Both the position numbers and the translations under genes were made by a program. A stretch of DNA of 64,000 bases from CAUVKI01 sp963552605 (GTDB taxonomy: Bacteria > Bacillota > Clostridia > Tissierellales > Peptoniphilaceae), in assembly GCA_963552605.1 (NCBI GenBank), contig CAUVKI010000006.1, positions 1-64,000 of the forward strand, in the 5' to 3' direction. This document shows positions 1 to 7,444 of the stretch, in pieces. Each line of letters begins with the position of its first letter. Position 1 is the stretch's first letter. The notes under the pieces are model-generated. The model saw only the letters and a program-made list of their open reading frames with translations, had not been told where the DNA came from and made no database searches.

Positions 1-118
1 TGGCTTTATCTTCATACTTTTTTAATAGCTCTTCTTCTTGTTCAAATGTCATATTCTTGTTGTTGTATTTTGTGCATTTTTTTCCATCCCCAAGATGGTT
101 TAGCATATTTATATTTGA
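1..118 (-). pseudogene. IS630-like transposase remnant, 5' part, runs off the window
   Basis: On the minus strand a ribosome site and the start MHKIQQQE (about position 98 downwards) match the start of the HTH fragment at 7696. They are then joined out of frame to an ATG at 52 that opens MTFEQEEELLKKYEDKA and continues off the left edge. I recognise that second stretch as the usual beginning of the catalytic half of IS630-type transposases (family knowledge). The DNA-binding HTH section that should lie between the two parts is missing, so this copy seems to carry an internal deletion. Only about 17 codons of the second part can be seen. Confidence 0.45.
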
Positions 119-236
119 TATTCAATAAATTTATAGAATTTTAGTATTAATCTTATAAATCGAAAGAAAGCGCGGGTATTATACGGAAGCTTGATGCGAA
201 AAATATAAGATAACTTGAAAGATATAAAATTATGCC

Positions 237-275
237 TACGATTAGAGAAGATGATGTATCTAATCGTATTTTTTA
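237..275 (+). terminator. Rho-independent terminator-like hairpin
   Basis: A perfect 10-bp stem (TACGATTAGA with TCTAATCGTA) is followed by six T. No gene ends just upstream inside the window, so it may terminate an older transcript or insulate the regulated promoter at 361-416. Apart from the transposase remnant, 119-360 shows nothing I can call a gene. Confidence 0.6.
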
Positions 276-360
276 TGCAAAGATTAAGGAGTAAGCATAT
301 CACTGTGAACCTCCAAGTGATTATCTATACATTTATTGCCTCAAATGAGTCTTTATTATT

Positions 361-416
361 TCTTGATATTTTCTTGATGTTTTCTTAATATTTTCCGATT
401 TCTTATTTTCTATAAT
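361..416 (+). promoter_or_regulatory. Regulated promoter with 11-bp-phased direct repeats upstream of the carboxypeptidase gene
   Basis: TCTTGATATTT (361-371), TCTTGATGTTT (372-382) and TCTTAATATTT (383-393) are consecutive 11-bp repeats. They are followed after exactly 17 nt by a consensus -10, TATAAT (411-416). The third repeat occupies the -35 position. Tandem direct repeats with one-helical-turn spacing next to a poor -35 are what OmpR-family activators use (known). The response regulator at 3789-4481 is the obvious candidate (inference). The same arrangement recurs in the opposite orientation at 7183-7238. Confidence 0.75.
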
Positions 417-463
417 ATCCTCGAAGGGAGATAGTATGAAAAAAATTCTAAAGGAGGATAATT

Positions 464-1399
464 ATGAAAAAAAGAATCGTATTGACATTGCTTGTAATAG
501 CAATAGTAATGTCAGCATGCAAGAGCACGCAAATAGTAAAGCTCTACGAAAAAGGTCAGGAGGTATTTTACGAAACTAAGAGCATTATCAAAAATCAAAT
601 AGTGGGAGTAAAACCCGCAAAATTGGTTTTGAAATCGGAGAATGATCTGAAGGAAAATTCCAAAGCCTACATCGTTGTCGATTACGACACCGGAGAAACT
701 CTTATGGAGTACAATGCTGATGAGGTTAGAGCAATAGCTTCCATATCCAAACTTATGTCATATCTTTTGGTGGAAGAAGTGATCAAAAAAGGTGAGATCC
801 GCCCTGATGATGTGATAACAGGACAACCCGAAGATGTAAGGGGAGGCACGAGCTTCGGTCTTTCTCCCGATAGGGAATATTCTATCTCTCAATTGCTGGA
901 AGGAATGATTGTAGTATCAGGAAATGATACTGCGGCTTGCCTTGGGAGAATCGTAGGCGGTTCTGAAAAAGATTTCGCTTCCAAAATGAATAACAGAGCG
1001 AATGAATTGGAGCTTGATACCGCACATTTCATAAATGCGTCAGGACTTTCGGAAGGAGACGATGAAATGCAAAATGAAATGAGTGCAAGAGATGTGGCAA
1101 GACTTGCAAGATATATTATAAAAAATTATCCGGAAATTTTGGAATTAAGCTCCAAAGACGGAATTTACATCAATGATGAATTTAGACCTAATTCCAATCC
1201 TTTGATCGGAAAGGTTCCCGAGGTAGACGGACTTAAACCCGGAATGACCGAAAAAGCCGGATACTCTCTTGTATGGACTTTTAAATTTAACGGTAAACGC
1301 CTTATCGGTGTAAATTTAGGATTCCCGACAAAAGAACTGAGAGATATGTGTACAACGGATTTTGTCAAAGAAGCACTTTGGGCGGTGTCGATAAAATGA
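464..1399 (+). CDS. Lipoprotein D-alanyl-D-alanine carboxypeptidase homologue (serine peptidase S11)
   Basis: The product is a 311-aa PBP5-type enzyme, expected to trim the terminal D-Ala from peptidoglycan stem peptides outside the cell. A lipoprotein signal peptide ends in VMSAC with the lipidated Cys at residue 19, so it should be membrane-anchored by lipid rather than by a C-terminal helix. The active-site motifs are present: S93-I-S-K96 (SxxK), S152-G-N154, and K258-P-G260, where most S11 enzymes have KTG. The C-terminal PBP5 domain is missing, making it shorter than housekeeping DacA. It has a strong AAAGGAGG ribosome site, and its stop overlaps the next start by 4 nt. The repeats at 361-393 suggest induction by the neighbouring two-component system. 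Family sure, biological role inferred. Confidence 0.85.
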   Translation: MKKRIVLTLLVIAIVMSACKSTQIVKLYEKGQEVFYETKSIIKNQIVGVKPAKLVLKSENDLKENSKAYIVVDYDTGETLMEYNADEVRAIASISKLMSYLLVEEVIKKGEIRPDDVITGQPEDVRGGTSFGLSPDREYSISQLLEGMIVVSGNDTAACLGRIVGGSEKDFASKMNNRANELELDTAHFINASGLSEGDDEMQNEMSARDVARLARYIIKNYPEILELSSKDGIYINDEFRPNSNPLIGKVPEVDGLKPGMTEKAGYSLVWTFKFNGKRLIGVNLGFPTKELRDMCTTDFVKEALWAVSIK

Positions 1400-2661
1400 A
1401 GAGACTTATAATATATGAGTTCAAAAGAATTATCAGATCAAAAGTTACGATTTCGGTCATGCTCATAGGCGTCGTTTTAGTGACATTAAGTTTTTTGGGC
1501 TCAATATACTCGGAAGCACCTGATCGATATCAAACCGATAACAAAAGAATAGAATATGGAGTGATTACAAATGAAAAAGTCAGAGAGGAGCTCAATTATT
1601 TAAGAAAAAATTACACAACGCCTGAAAACATTCATTCTATAGACCCTGGAAAAGAAATGGAAACCGCTCTCACGAAAGATGTATATCTTAATTATTATCT
1701 TCCGAGAAAAAACTATTTCGGTTGGATAAGGGAAAATTACTTAGGTTTTCAGTTCAACGGCGGACATAAATTTGAAAAGCTTATGGCAAATGACGAATAT
1801 ATTGAAGATTTTTACAAAGTGAGAGAAAGGCACGCAATCTCGAAAATAAAATATGACAAGGATATGAAATATAATTTAGGGGAGATGGAATATCTCACAG
1901 GACTTGCAAAGAAAAGTTCCGGACCATATCATTACGGAGAAGCTGACGGCTACGCTTACGCATTAACATTTTTAGCTGCATTGCCCGTAATACTCCTTGT
2001 GATAAGTATATCCGTCGGAAGCACTTATTCTCTGGATTATGAGACCGGAGCAGCGGAGATAATCACCGCATCGATGCACGGAAAAATGCATCTGAGCATT
2101 GCAAAAATCGTATCCGCATTGATATTTGCATCGGTTTCGATAATTCTCATATCTGTGATATTTCTTTTGATACTTTTCGGCAAATATTCTTTTTATGGCG
2201 GAGAACTTCCGATACAGGCTTTGGACACCGGTTTCGTATTTCCTTTTACCTTCAGAGAATTGCTTATAAAAAATATGGCAGCCGTATTTTTGGCAACTCT
2301 TACCACCGCCCTCGGCTCGGTATTTTTATCCCGCATTACAAAGAGGACTTATGTGGTTTATGGTGCGTTATTATCCGCATATCTCGCAGGCAGATATGTA
2401 AGCGGAATATGGGCAGGAGGAAATACGCTTCTCGGAAAACTTATGGAGCTTTATCCATTCAATGCCGCCTCTTATCAGCATCTTATAGTTAGGGTTTATT
2501 CATTATTCGATGGCTATTACAATTACTATGAAGTCTATCCGGTATTTTATGCCATATGTATTGCAGCTTTAATCATCATTATTTTAATGCTTTCAAAAAG
2601 AGAGCTTATCACTGCAAATGAAAAATTCACTTTAATGAATATTTTTGCAAAGAAAGTATAA
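1396..2661 (+). CDS. ABC-2-type membrane permease-like protein
   Basis: This 421-aa membrane protein has one hydrophobic segment near the N-terminus (about residues 13-33), a long extracytoplasmic loop of about 150 residues, and then five or six C-terminal membrane segments. That is the layout of ABC-2 subfamily permeases. The N-terminal pattern (MKRLIIYEFKRIIRSK) resembles that of the permease at 5648-6874. The start ATG overlaps the carboxypeptidase TGA, so the two genes are translationally coupled. No ATPase is encoded on this strand; it may share the ATPase at 4757-5632 or work without one. The substrate is unknown. Confidence 0.7.
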   Translation: MKRLIIYEFKRIIRSKVTISVMLIGVVLVTLSFLGSIYSEAPDRYQTDNKRIEYGVITNEKVREELNYLRKNYTTPENIHSIDPGKEMETALTKDVYLNYYLPRKNYFGWIRENYLGFQFNGGHKFEKLMANDEYIEDFYKVRERHAISKIKYDKDMKYNLGEMEYLTGLAKKSSGPYHYGEADGYAYALTFLAALPVILLVISISVGSTYSLDYETGAAEIITASMHGKMHLSIAKIVSALIFASVSIILISVIFLLILFGKYSFYGGELPIQALDTGFVFPFTFRELLIKNMAAVFLATLTTALGSVFLSRITKRTYVVYGALLSAYLAGRYVSGIWAGGNTLLGKLMELYPFNAASYQHLIVRVYSLFDGYYNYYEVYPVFYAICIAALIIIILMLSKRELITANEKFTLMNIFAKKV

Positions 2662-2706
2662 AAAGATGCCGAAAGGATTGATATAATCCCTTCGGCATCT
2701 TTTTTA
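2661..2706. terminator. Bidirectional terminator between convergent operons
   Basis: A long inverted repeat (GATGCCGAAAGGATT paired with AATCCCTTCGGCATC) is flanked by A and T runs on both sides. It sits exactly between the convergent stops of the permease at 1396-2661 and the histidine kinase at 2708-3799, so it can serve both transcripts. Confidence 0.9.
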
Positions 2707-2707
2707 T

Positions 2708-3799
2708 CTAAGACATTATATTCAAATCTACCACTATCTTGAAAACTCCGCAAATGGATTGTGCGGATATTTTGCCTCCGTGTTTTTCAATGATTGTCCT
2801 TGCTATGGATAATCCGAGCCCTGTGCCCTTATCTTCTGCAGAAATTCTAAAAAAGGGTTTGAAAATATCTTCAAGTTCTTTTTCATTCATATCTTTCGCC
2901 TGATTTTCAATAACGATTTCGTCAGCCCTGCGTCTGTAAATATTTATATCATAACCTTCGTCCGAGTGCTCGATCGCATTTTTTATGATATTTTGAAAGG
3001 CTCTTGCGATAAGCTCAGGTTCCGCTTTTATATATAAAGCTTCATCTATTGCTATATTGAATTTGAGTTTTTTTTCGGTGATCACCGGATAAAAATTCGA
3101 CTTTATCTGATACAAAAGCTCTGTGAGATCTATATCCTGCATACTAAGATTTTCCTGTATCTCACTGAATTTTGAAAGTTTCATTATCTCGTCGATATAG
3201 TTATTCATAACATCGGCTTTCTCCAAAATTATTTCCAAATACTTTAATGCCTCTTCTCTTCTTATATCATTGTGTAAAAGATAAGCCGTATAACCTTTGA
3301 TTGAAGTGAGCGGACTTCTTAGATCGTGAGCCAAAAAAGACATTGAATGCTGATACTCAAGCAAATATTCCTTGTTTTTATCGTACGCCCTTTTTTTCTG
3401 AGACATCAGAGTTCTTATCTCCTCTTCCACCTCTCTAAGCTCATCGTCTTTGGGAATTTTTTGACCCGCTGCAAGCTTTTTTATAAGCTCGTGAACATTT
3501 CCTACAATATTAAGCCTTATCTTAATCTCTGTCTTGTAAATGACATAAAAGGAGAATGCGAAAGATATAAGCAGCAACAAAAAAAGTCCGATCGATATGA
3601 ACGTCCAGACTTTTCTGAAATTTACTGCATGCATAAAATCATTGATTGATCCATAATCGGACAGGAATACTTGTAAGAATTTTTTCTTAAGCACATCTTT
3701 TCCTGATAAAAGCATTATCCCTAAATTGTAAAACAAAAAAATAGCTAAAAGTATGATAATAAATAATTTTATAAGCTCCCGTTTTTCATTATTTTTCAA
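2708..3799 (-). CDS. Sensor histidine kinase
   Basis: A 363-aa membrane kinase. Two membrane helices (about residues 8-30 and 65-90) enclose a short extracytoplasmic loop of roughly 35 residues, as in kinases that sense the membrane or a partner transporter rather than a large ligand. The H-box is HDLRSPLTSIKGY, the N-box QNIIKNAIEHSDE, and the G-box DKGTGLGLSIARTIIEKHGG. The start overlaps the 3' end of the response regulator gene by 11 nt. It presumably phosphorylates that regulator. The signal is unknown; the peptide encoded at 6947-7141 or envelope stress are the natural guesses. Confidence 0.9.
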   Translation of the reverse strand: MKNNEKRELIKLFIIILLAIFLFYNLGIMLLSGKDVLKKKFLQVFLSDYGSINDFMHAVNFRKVWTFISIGLFLLLLISFAFSFYVIYKTEIKIRLNIVGNVHELIKKLAAGQKIPKDDELREVEEEIRTLMSQKKRAYDKNKEYLLEYQHSMSFLAHDLRSPLTSIKGYTAYLLHNDIRREEALKYLEIILEKADVMNNYIDEIMKLSKFSEIQENLSMQDIDLTELLYQIKSNFYPVITEKKLKFNIAIDEALYIKAEPELIARAFQNIIKNAIEHSDEGYDINIYRRRADEIVIENQAKDMNEKELEDIFKPFFRISAEDKGTGLGLSIARTIIEKHGGKISAQSICGVFKIVVDLNIMS

Positions 3800-4481
3800 T
3801 ATAGTACCCCTTTCCCCAAGCCGTTTTTATGTACTTGGGATTTTCAAAATGATCCTTCAGTTTCAGTCTAAGATTTGAAATATGCGTGGTCACGGTATTC
3901 ATTGTTTTGTCGAAATAAGTATCCCCGGTAATTTTTTTAAAAATCTCCTCTGATGACAGCTTCTTCCCTCGGTTTTTTAAAAGCATTGCCAAAATTTCAA
4001 TTTCCATATTAGTCAAAATAATCTCTTCGTCCCCGAGTTTGCAAATTTTTGCCTCCGTATCCAAAAAAAGATCTTTATAATAAATCGCCGTTTTTGTGTC
4101 ATTGGATTTTTTCGCATAAACCTCTTTTCTCCTCAAAAGGCTTTTCACTCTCATCACGAGTTCCATAGGATTAAAAGGTTTTTTTAGATAGTCATCGCTT
4201 CCGAGCATAAGTCCTTCTACGAGATCTCTATCCTCGTTTTTGGCGGAAACTATTATTATAGGAAAATATTTTTCTTCCCGAATTTTTTTTACCATAGTAA
4301 AACCGTCCATATCAGGCATCATTACATCAAGAACCAACAGCTCCGGTTCATTTTCAGAAATATGGGAATAAGCCTCAAGGGGATTATAAAACACCTCCGT
4401 ATCATAACCGTCATTCTTAAGATATAATTCGATGAGATCCGCAATTTCCTTATCGTCGTCCAATATTACGATCTTTCCCAT
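3789..4481 (-). CDS. OmpR/PhoB-family response regulator
   Basis: A 230-aa regulator. The receiver domain has the acidic pocket DDD near residue 8, the phospho-acceptor in LLVLDVMMPDMDG, and the conserved KKPF lysine. It is followed by a C-terminal winged helix (TNMEIEILAMLLKNRGKKLS through TAWGKGYYIEK). The ribosome site GGAGGG lies just upstream of the ATG. It is the fifth reading frame of the minus-strand operon. OmpR-type winged helices bind 10-11-bp-spaced direct repeats (known), and both outer promoters of this locus contain such repeats, so autoregulation plus control of the plus-strand genes is likely (inference). Confidence 0.92.
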   Translation of the reverse strand: MGKIVILDDDKEIADLIELYLKNDGYDTEVFYNPLEAYSHISENEPELLVLDVMMPDMDGFTMVKKIREEKYFPIIIVSAKNEDRDLVEGLMLGSDDYLKKPFNPMELVMRVKSLLRRKEVYAKKSNDTKTAIYYKDLFLDTEAKICKLGDEEIILTNMEIEILAMLLKNRGKKLSSEEIFKKITGDTYFDKTMNTVTTHISNLRLKLKDHFENPKYIKTAWGKGYYIEK

Positions 4482-4725
4482 ATTTCCCTCCGTTTCTATA
4501 ATAAAGCCTTGATAATAATTTTACCGAAGTGCTTTTTTCTGCTTCATTTTCTCCAATTATCGCATATAATCTGCCCTTTTCAAATATAAAATTTATTCCT
4601 TTCAAGACATTTTGTCCGATGGAATATGAAAACGAAAGATTTTTGATTTCCAATTCTTTTTTACTATACAAAGAATAAGGTGAAGAGGCATAGGAAATCT
4701 TGATACTTCTTGCAATAAGTCCCAT
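4450..4725 (-). pseudogene. Decayed fragment of a second ABC transporter ATPase
   Basis: Reading from an ATG at 4725, the protein shows a recognisable exporter-type nucleotide-binding N-terminus (LEIKNLSFSYSIGQNVLKGI, then GRLYAIIGENEAEKST). The Walker A should read GxNGAGKST but has Glu in place of the two glycines. Homology stops soon after (VKLLSRLYY), where the frame runs into the response regulator gene. The signature motif, Walker B and membrane domain are all missing. I read it as the relic of a second exporter once present between the ATPase and the regulator. Confidence 0.7.
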
Positions 4726-4756
4726 TCTCTTCACCTTCTCTTTAATTTTTGAGACC

Positions 4757-5632
4757 TTACTCACTTTTGTTATCCACGGTTTCGGGATAGTAGTATAGAT
4801 AAATATCTTCCAATAGCGGAACCTCCGGGGTGGCATTTTCCATGGGCTTCTTATCTGCCACCACCCTTAAGCGAATCTTTCCTCCGAACCTAGAAATACC
4901 GATTAGTCCTTCCGTTACCTTTTCCGCATCCTCTTCATTGCATTCATATTCAAAAATCTTTCCCTTGAATTTTTCTAAAAGTTCATTTTCATCCGTTTGT
5001 GCAATTATCTTCCCGCTCTTTATAAAAATTATCTTGTTGGCAATGCTTTGAATATCCGAAGTAATATGAGTGGAGAGAATTATTATCTTTGATTTTGAAA
5101 TTTTTGAAAGATAATTTCTGAAATTAATCCTCTGCTTCGGGTCAAGTCCCGCTGTCGGTTCGTCCAATATCACGATCGAAGGATTGTTAAGCATTGCCTG
5201 AATTAAATTAAGCCTTTGTTTCATACCTCCGGAATAGGTTCTGATTCGTTTCTTTCTTACCTCGGTAAGTTCAAACACTTCAAAAAGCTCGTCCATTCTT
5301 TCTTTTGTTTCCTTTTCGGTCAATCCTTTTACCGCTCCGATATAGTCAACAAACTCCGCCCCTTTAAAATAGGGATAATATCCGAATTTTTGAGGCTGAT
5401 AGCCTATGTGCTCAAGGTATCTTTCCTTCAAATTTTTTACATTTTCTCCATCTAAAAAAATTTCCCCCGTACTCTGTCTTAAAACTGTTGCGATTATTCT
5501 CATCAGAGTGGTTTTTCCGGCACCGTTCGAACCGAGAAGACCATAAATCCCCGGCTTAAAAGTGATAGAAACATCGTCCAGAGCTTTCTTATCCTTATAA
5601 TTCATCGTAATATTCTGTAAAGTTAATTCCAT
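4757..5632 (-). CDS. ABC transporter ATP-binding protein
   Basis: A 291-aa cytoplasmic ATPase with Walker A GSNGAGKTT, Q-loop GYQPQKFGYY, signature YSGGMKQRL, Walker B IVILDEPTAGLDP and switch His in ILSTHI. The C-terminal extension (about residues 220-291) is typical of ABC-2/BcrA-type ATPases. An AGGAGG site precedes the ATG, and it follows the permease gene by 15 nt, so the two form one transporter. Such pairs export or remove antimicrobial peptides or confer self-immunity (family knowledge). Which role applies here is not shown by the sequence. Confidence 0.9.
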   Translation of the reverse strand: MELTLQNITMNYKDKKALDDVSITFKPGIYGLLGSNGAGKTTLMRIIATVLRQSTGEIFLDGENVKNLKERYLEHIGYQPQKFGYYPYFKGAEFVDYIGAVKGLTEKETKERMDELFEVFELTEVRKKRIRTYSGGMKQRLNLIQAMLNNPSIVILDEPTAGLDPKQRINFRNYLSKISKSKIIILSTHITSDIQSIANKIIFIKSGKIIAQTDENELLEKFKGKIFEYECNEEDAEKVTEGLIGISRFGGKIRLRVVADKKPMENATPEVPLLEDIYLYYYPETVDNKSE

Positions 5633-5647
5633 TTGAAGTTACTCCTC

Positions 5648-6874
5648 CTAAATCGCATAATCCTTTTTCACTTTTCTCACAGTCAAAACTGCCAAAAGTA
5701 TGATTATAAGACTTTGAATCAATATCACCGCCTGATAAAAATTCATGGGGATCCCCAAAAATTGATAAAGAAAATCAGGTCTAATCCACGTTGAAAATAT
5801 CGGCAGTATTCGTATATGTTTCAAAACATTAGTTCCAAGTGCGTCAAAAATACCTTGAGTAAGGTAAAATTGATCCATGGCATAGCGTAATATAAACGGC
5901 AAAATAAAACATATTACTCCGTACTCTTTTTTCAAGTATGAAGACAAAAACGCTGCGTATACAATTACAAACAAAATATTAAACAGCGTAAGAACGACCT
6001 CTAATACCCCTTGTTGAAAAAGATTCATAGGCAAAAAACATTCCCAAGATTGCACCTGTACGGGCAAATCATATCCGTCAAAGCCGAAGCTTATGGCGTC
6101 CACCAAAATCGCACTGCCGACAGTCACCAATGCTGTAAATAAAAACATAATAAAAACCGCTTTTAATTTTGTTTTTAACAGCATATCCCTGCCGTTTTTC
6201 GCACTCAATAGAATGGAATGCATTCCTGTCTTATCTTCGTCCGCAAATACCCCCAAAACGGCAATCCCTATTACGATCCAAAAATATATTGCATCGTTCA
6301 TAAAGTCTGAAAAAAATCCCCATCCGAAGTCATAGCCATACATAAAAGGCACTTCGTTTTTATCAACCATCTTCACAATATATTCCCTCTTCGCCGGTGT
6401 CCAACTAACATTTTTATCAGATTCAGCGCGTTTCTCAAAATCTAAGAGGAGAGCCCGCCTCGTGTCATAAAAATCTCCCAGCCCTTCTATATCAGCTAAT
6501 AAATCATACCACTCCTTTCCATATAAATCGTCTATCCAGTAAAAATAATGCCTAAAATTCTGGAACATCAAACTCGACCACAGCTTTTCACCTGTTTCTT
6601 CAGGTGAGTCTTCCGGATTGAATTTTATATCTTTCTTAAGAGCTTTCAGGTCGTTTTTTATTTTTGCATCCGTCAATGGACCTTGAAATTTTTCCTTGTA
6701 GAGCCTTTTGTATTCTTTTATCGCATCCATACAACTCAGATCTCCGTTTTCAGTAACCATTGGCACAGTCGCTATTCTTCTATACATCTTCTTGGCAAAA
6801 GCAACTAAAGATATAAGCAACAGCAACAGTATCATCGGTTTGAATAACAGCTTTTTAATTTCATATTTCAACAT
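5648..6874 (-). CDS. ABC-2-type permease
   Basis: A 408-aa membrane protein. One helix near residues 12-27 is followed by a large extracytoplasmic domain (to about residue 190) and then about five helices ending in RKVKKDYAI. It is paired with the ATPase directly downstream. The ribosome site AAGGGGGTGAG precedes the ATG. A 19-bp hairpin separates it from the peptide gene, so the transporter is probably made at a lower level than the peptide. The architecture matches that of the plus-strand protein at 1396-2661, suggesting the two are distant paralogues. Confidence 0.8.
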   Translation of the reverse strand: MLKYEIKKLLFKPMILLLLLISLVAFAKKMYRRIATVPMVTENGDLSCMDAIKEYKRLYKEKFQGPLTDAKIKNDLKALKKDIKFNPEDSPEETGEKLWSSLMFQNFRHYFYWIDDLYGKEWYDLLADIEGLGDFYDTRRALLLDFEKRAESDKNVSWTPAKREYIVKMVDKNEVPFMYGYDFGWGFFSDFMNDAIYFWIVIGIAVLGVFADEDKTGMHSILLSAKNGRDMLLKTKLKAVFIMFLFTALVTVGSAILVDAISFGFDGYDLPVQVQSWECFLPMNLFQQGVLEVVLTLFNILFVIVYAAFLSSYLKKEYGVICFILPFILRYAMDQFYLTQGIFDALGTNVLKHIRILPIFSTWIRPDFLYQFLGIPMNFYQAVILIQSLIIILLAVLTVRKVKKDYAI

Positions 6875-6889
6875 TTTCTCACCCCCTTA

Positions 6890-6934
6890 TATTTGAGTTT
6901 AAGGGCGACAGCTACTCGCCCTTAAACTCAAATA
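6890..6934 (-). promoter_or_regulatory. Intercistronic 19-bp hairpin between peptide and transporter genes
   Basis: Positions 6890-6908 and 6916-6934 are perfect complements around a 7-nt loop (core TTTAAGGGCGA). No T-run follows on the transcribed strand; instead the permease ribosome site comes next. A stem like this between a small-peptide gene and its transporter commonly stabilises the short upstream mRNA or gives partial read-through (known for bacteriocin operons). Confidence 0.75.
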
Positions 6935-6946
6935 CTATTCATTTTG

Positions 6947-7141
6947 CTACCAAGTTGTGCCACTTTTAGCAGCTTTCATCCTATTCCCCACTCTCACTTT
7001 ATAACTTCCGCATGAGCATCCGCAATAATCGCAATTAACAGTTCCTCCGTTACTTCTTGCACTTTTATGAGCATTGTACGTTGAGCAAATGCATCCCAAG
7101 GGTTTACTCCCGGCTTTTCCCAAAGGTTTCAAGAATGTCAT
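6947..7141 (-). CDS. Small Cys-rich peptide, candidate bacteriocin/RiPP precursor
   Basis: A 64-aa peptide with a strong AAAGGGGGTGAT ribosome site directly downstream of a regulated promoter. It contains six cysteines: C17-I-C19, C37, and C40-G-C42-S-C44. There are many Gly/Ser and a net basic tail (KVRVGNRMKAAKSG). No Sec signal is visible. The first gene of an operon with an ABC transporter and a two-component system, separated by a hairpin, fits a secreted or modified peptide or a peptide signal (inference). I see no adjacent modification enzyme, and I cannot assign it to a named RiPP class. Expression looks real; the activity is unknown. Confidence 0.65.
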   Translation of the reverse strand: MTFLKPLGKAGSKPLGCICSTYNAHKSARSNGGTVNCDYCGCSCGSYKVRVGNRMKAAKSGTTW

Positions 7142-7182
7142 TTTATCACCCCCTTTACGATTTGTAGAGTACTCTTGGGATT

Positions 7183-7238
7183 ATCCTACTCGATTTTTCT
7201 GAGGAAAACATTAAGAAAACATCAAGAAAATATTAAGG
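7183..7238 (-). promoter_or_regulatory. Regulated promoter with 11-bp-phased direct repeats upstream of the peptide operon
   Basis: On the minus strand CCTTAATATTT (7238-7228), TCTTGATGTTT (7227-7217) and TCTTAATGTTT (7216-7206) run in tandem. They are followed after 17 nt by the -10-like TAGGAT (7188-7183). Spacing and sequence match the repeats at 361-416, pointing to one shared regulator. Confidence 0.75.
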
Positions 7239-7305
7239 TGTCTTGATATTTAGCTCTGAAAATTTTAGAGCTATAAGTATTGTGTCTAAATATATAGTTT
7301 TATTA

Positions 7306-7400
7306 TGTAGTGTTTTAATCTTATGAGCCGAATAAATAAAAAAAAGAAAACGCGGAAATCACACACAAACTTGATTCGTAATTCTAAGTTTATCGACTAT
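7306..7400 (+). repeat. Block A, inverted copy of 15105-15199
   Basis: About 95 bp around AGCCGAATAAATAAAAAAA and ACAAACTTGATTCG recur on the opposite strand at 15105-15199 with only a few differences. Here the block precedes Rpn and IS630 remnants; at the other site it directly abuts an IS630 remnant. It is probably part of a mobile or recombination-prone unit. Confidence 0.7.
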
Positions 7401-7444
7401 AAAACTGTTCCATTATCCTATCAAGTGAGTTATACTATAAAAAG

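Noticed and set aside
109..303. Minus-strand 64-aa open frame
   Set aside because: Aromatic/Ile-rich AT sequence with no ribosome site; it covers the upstream region of the IS630 remnant and a terminator hairpin.
5216..5455. Open frames on the plus strand inside the minus-strand ABC genes
   Set aside because: They are antisense shadows of well-supported genes without ribosome sites or recognisable domains.
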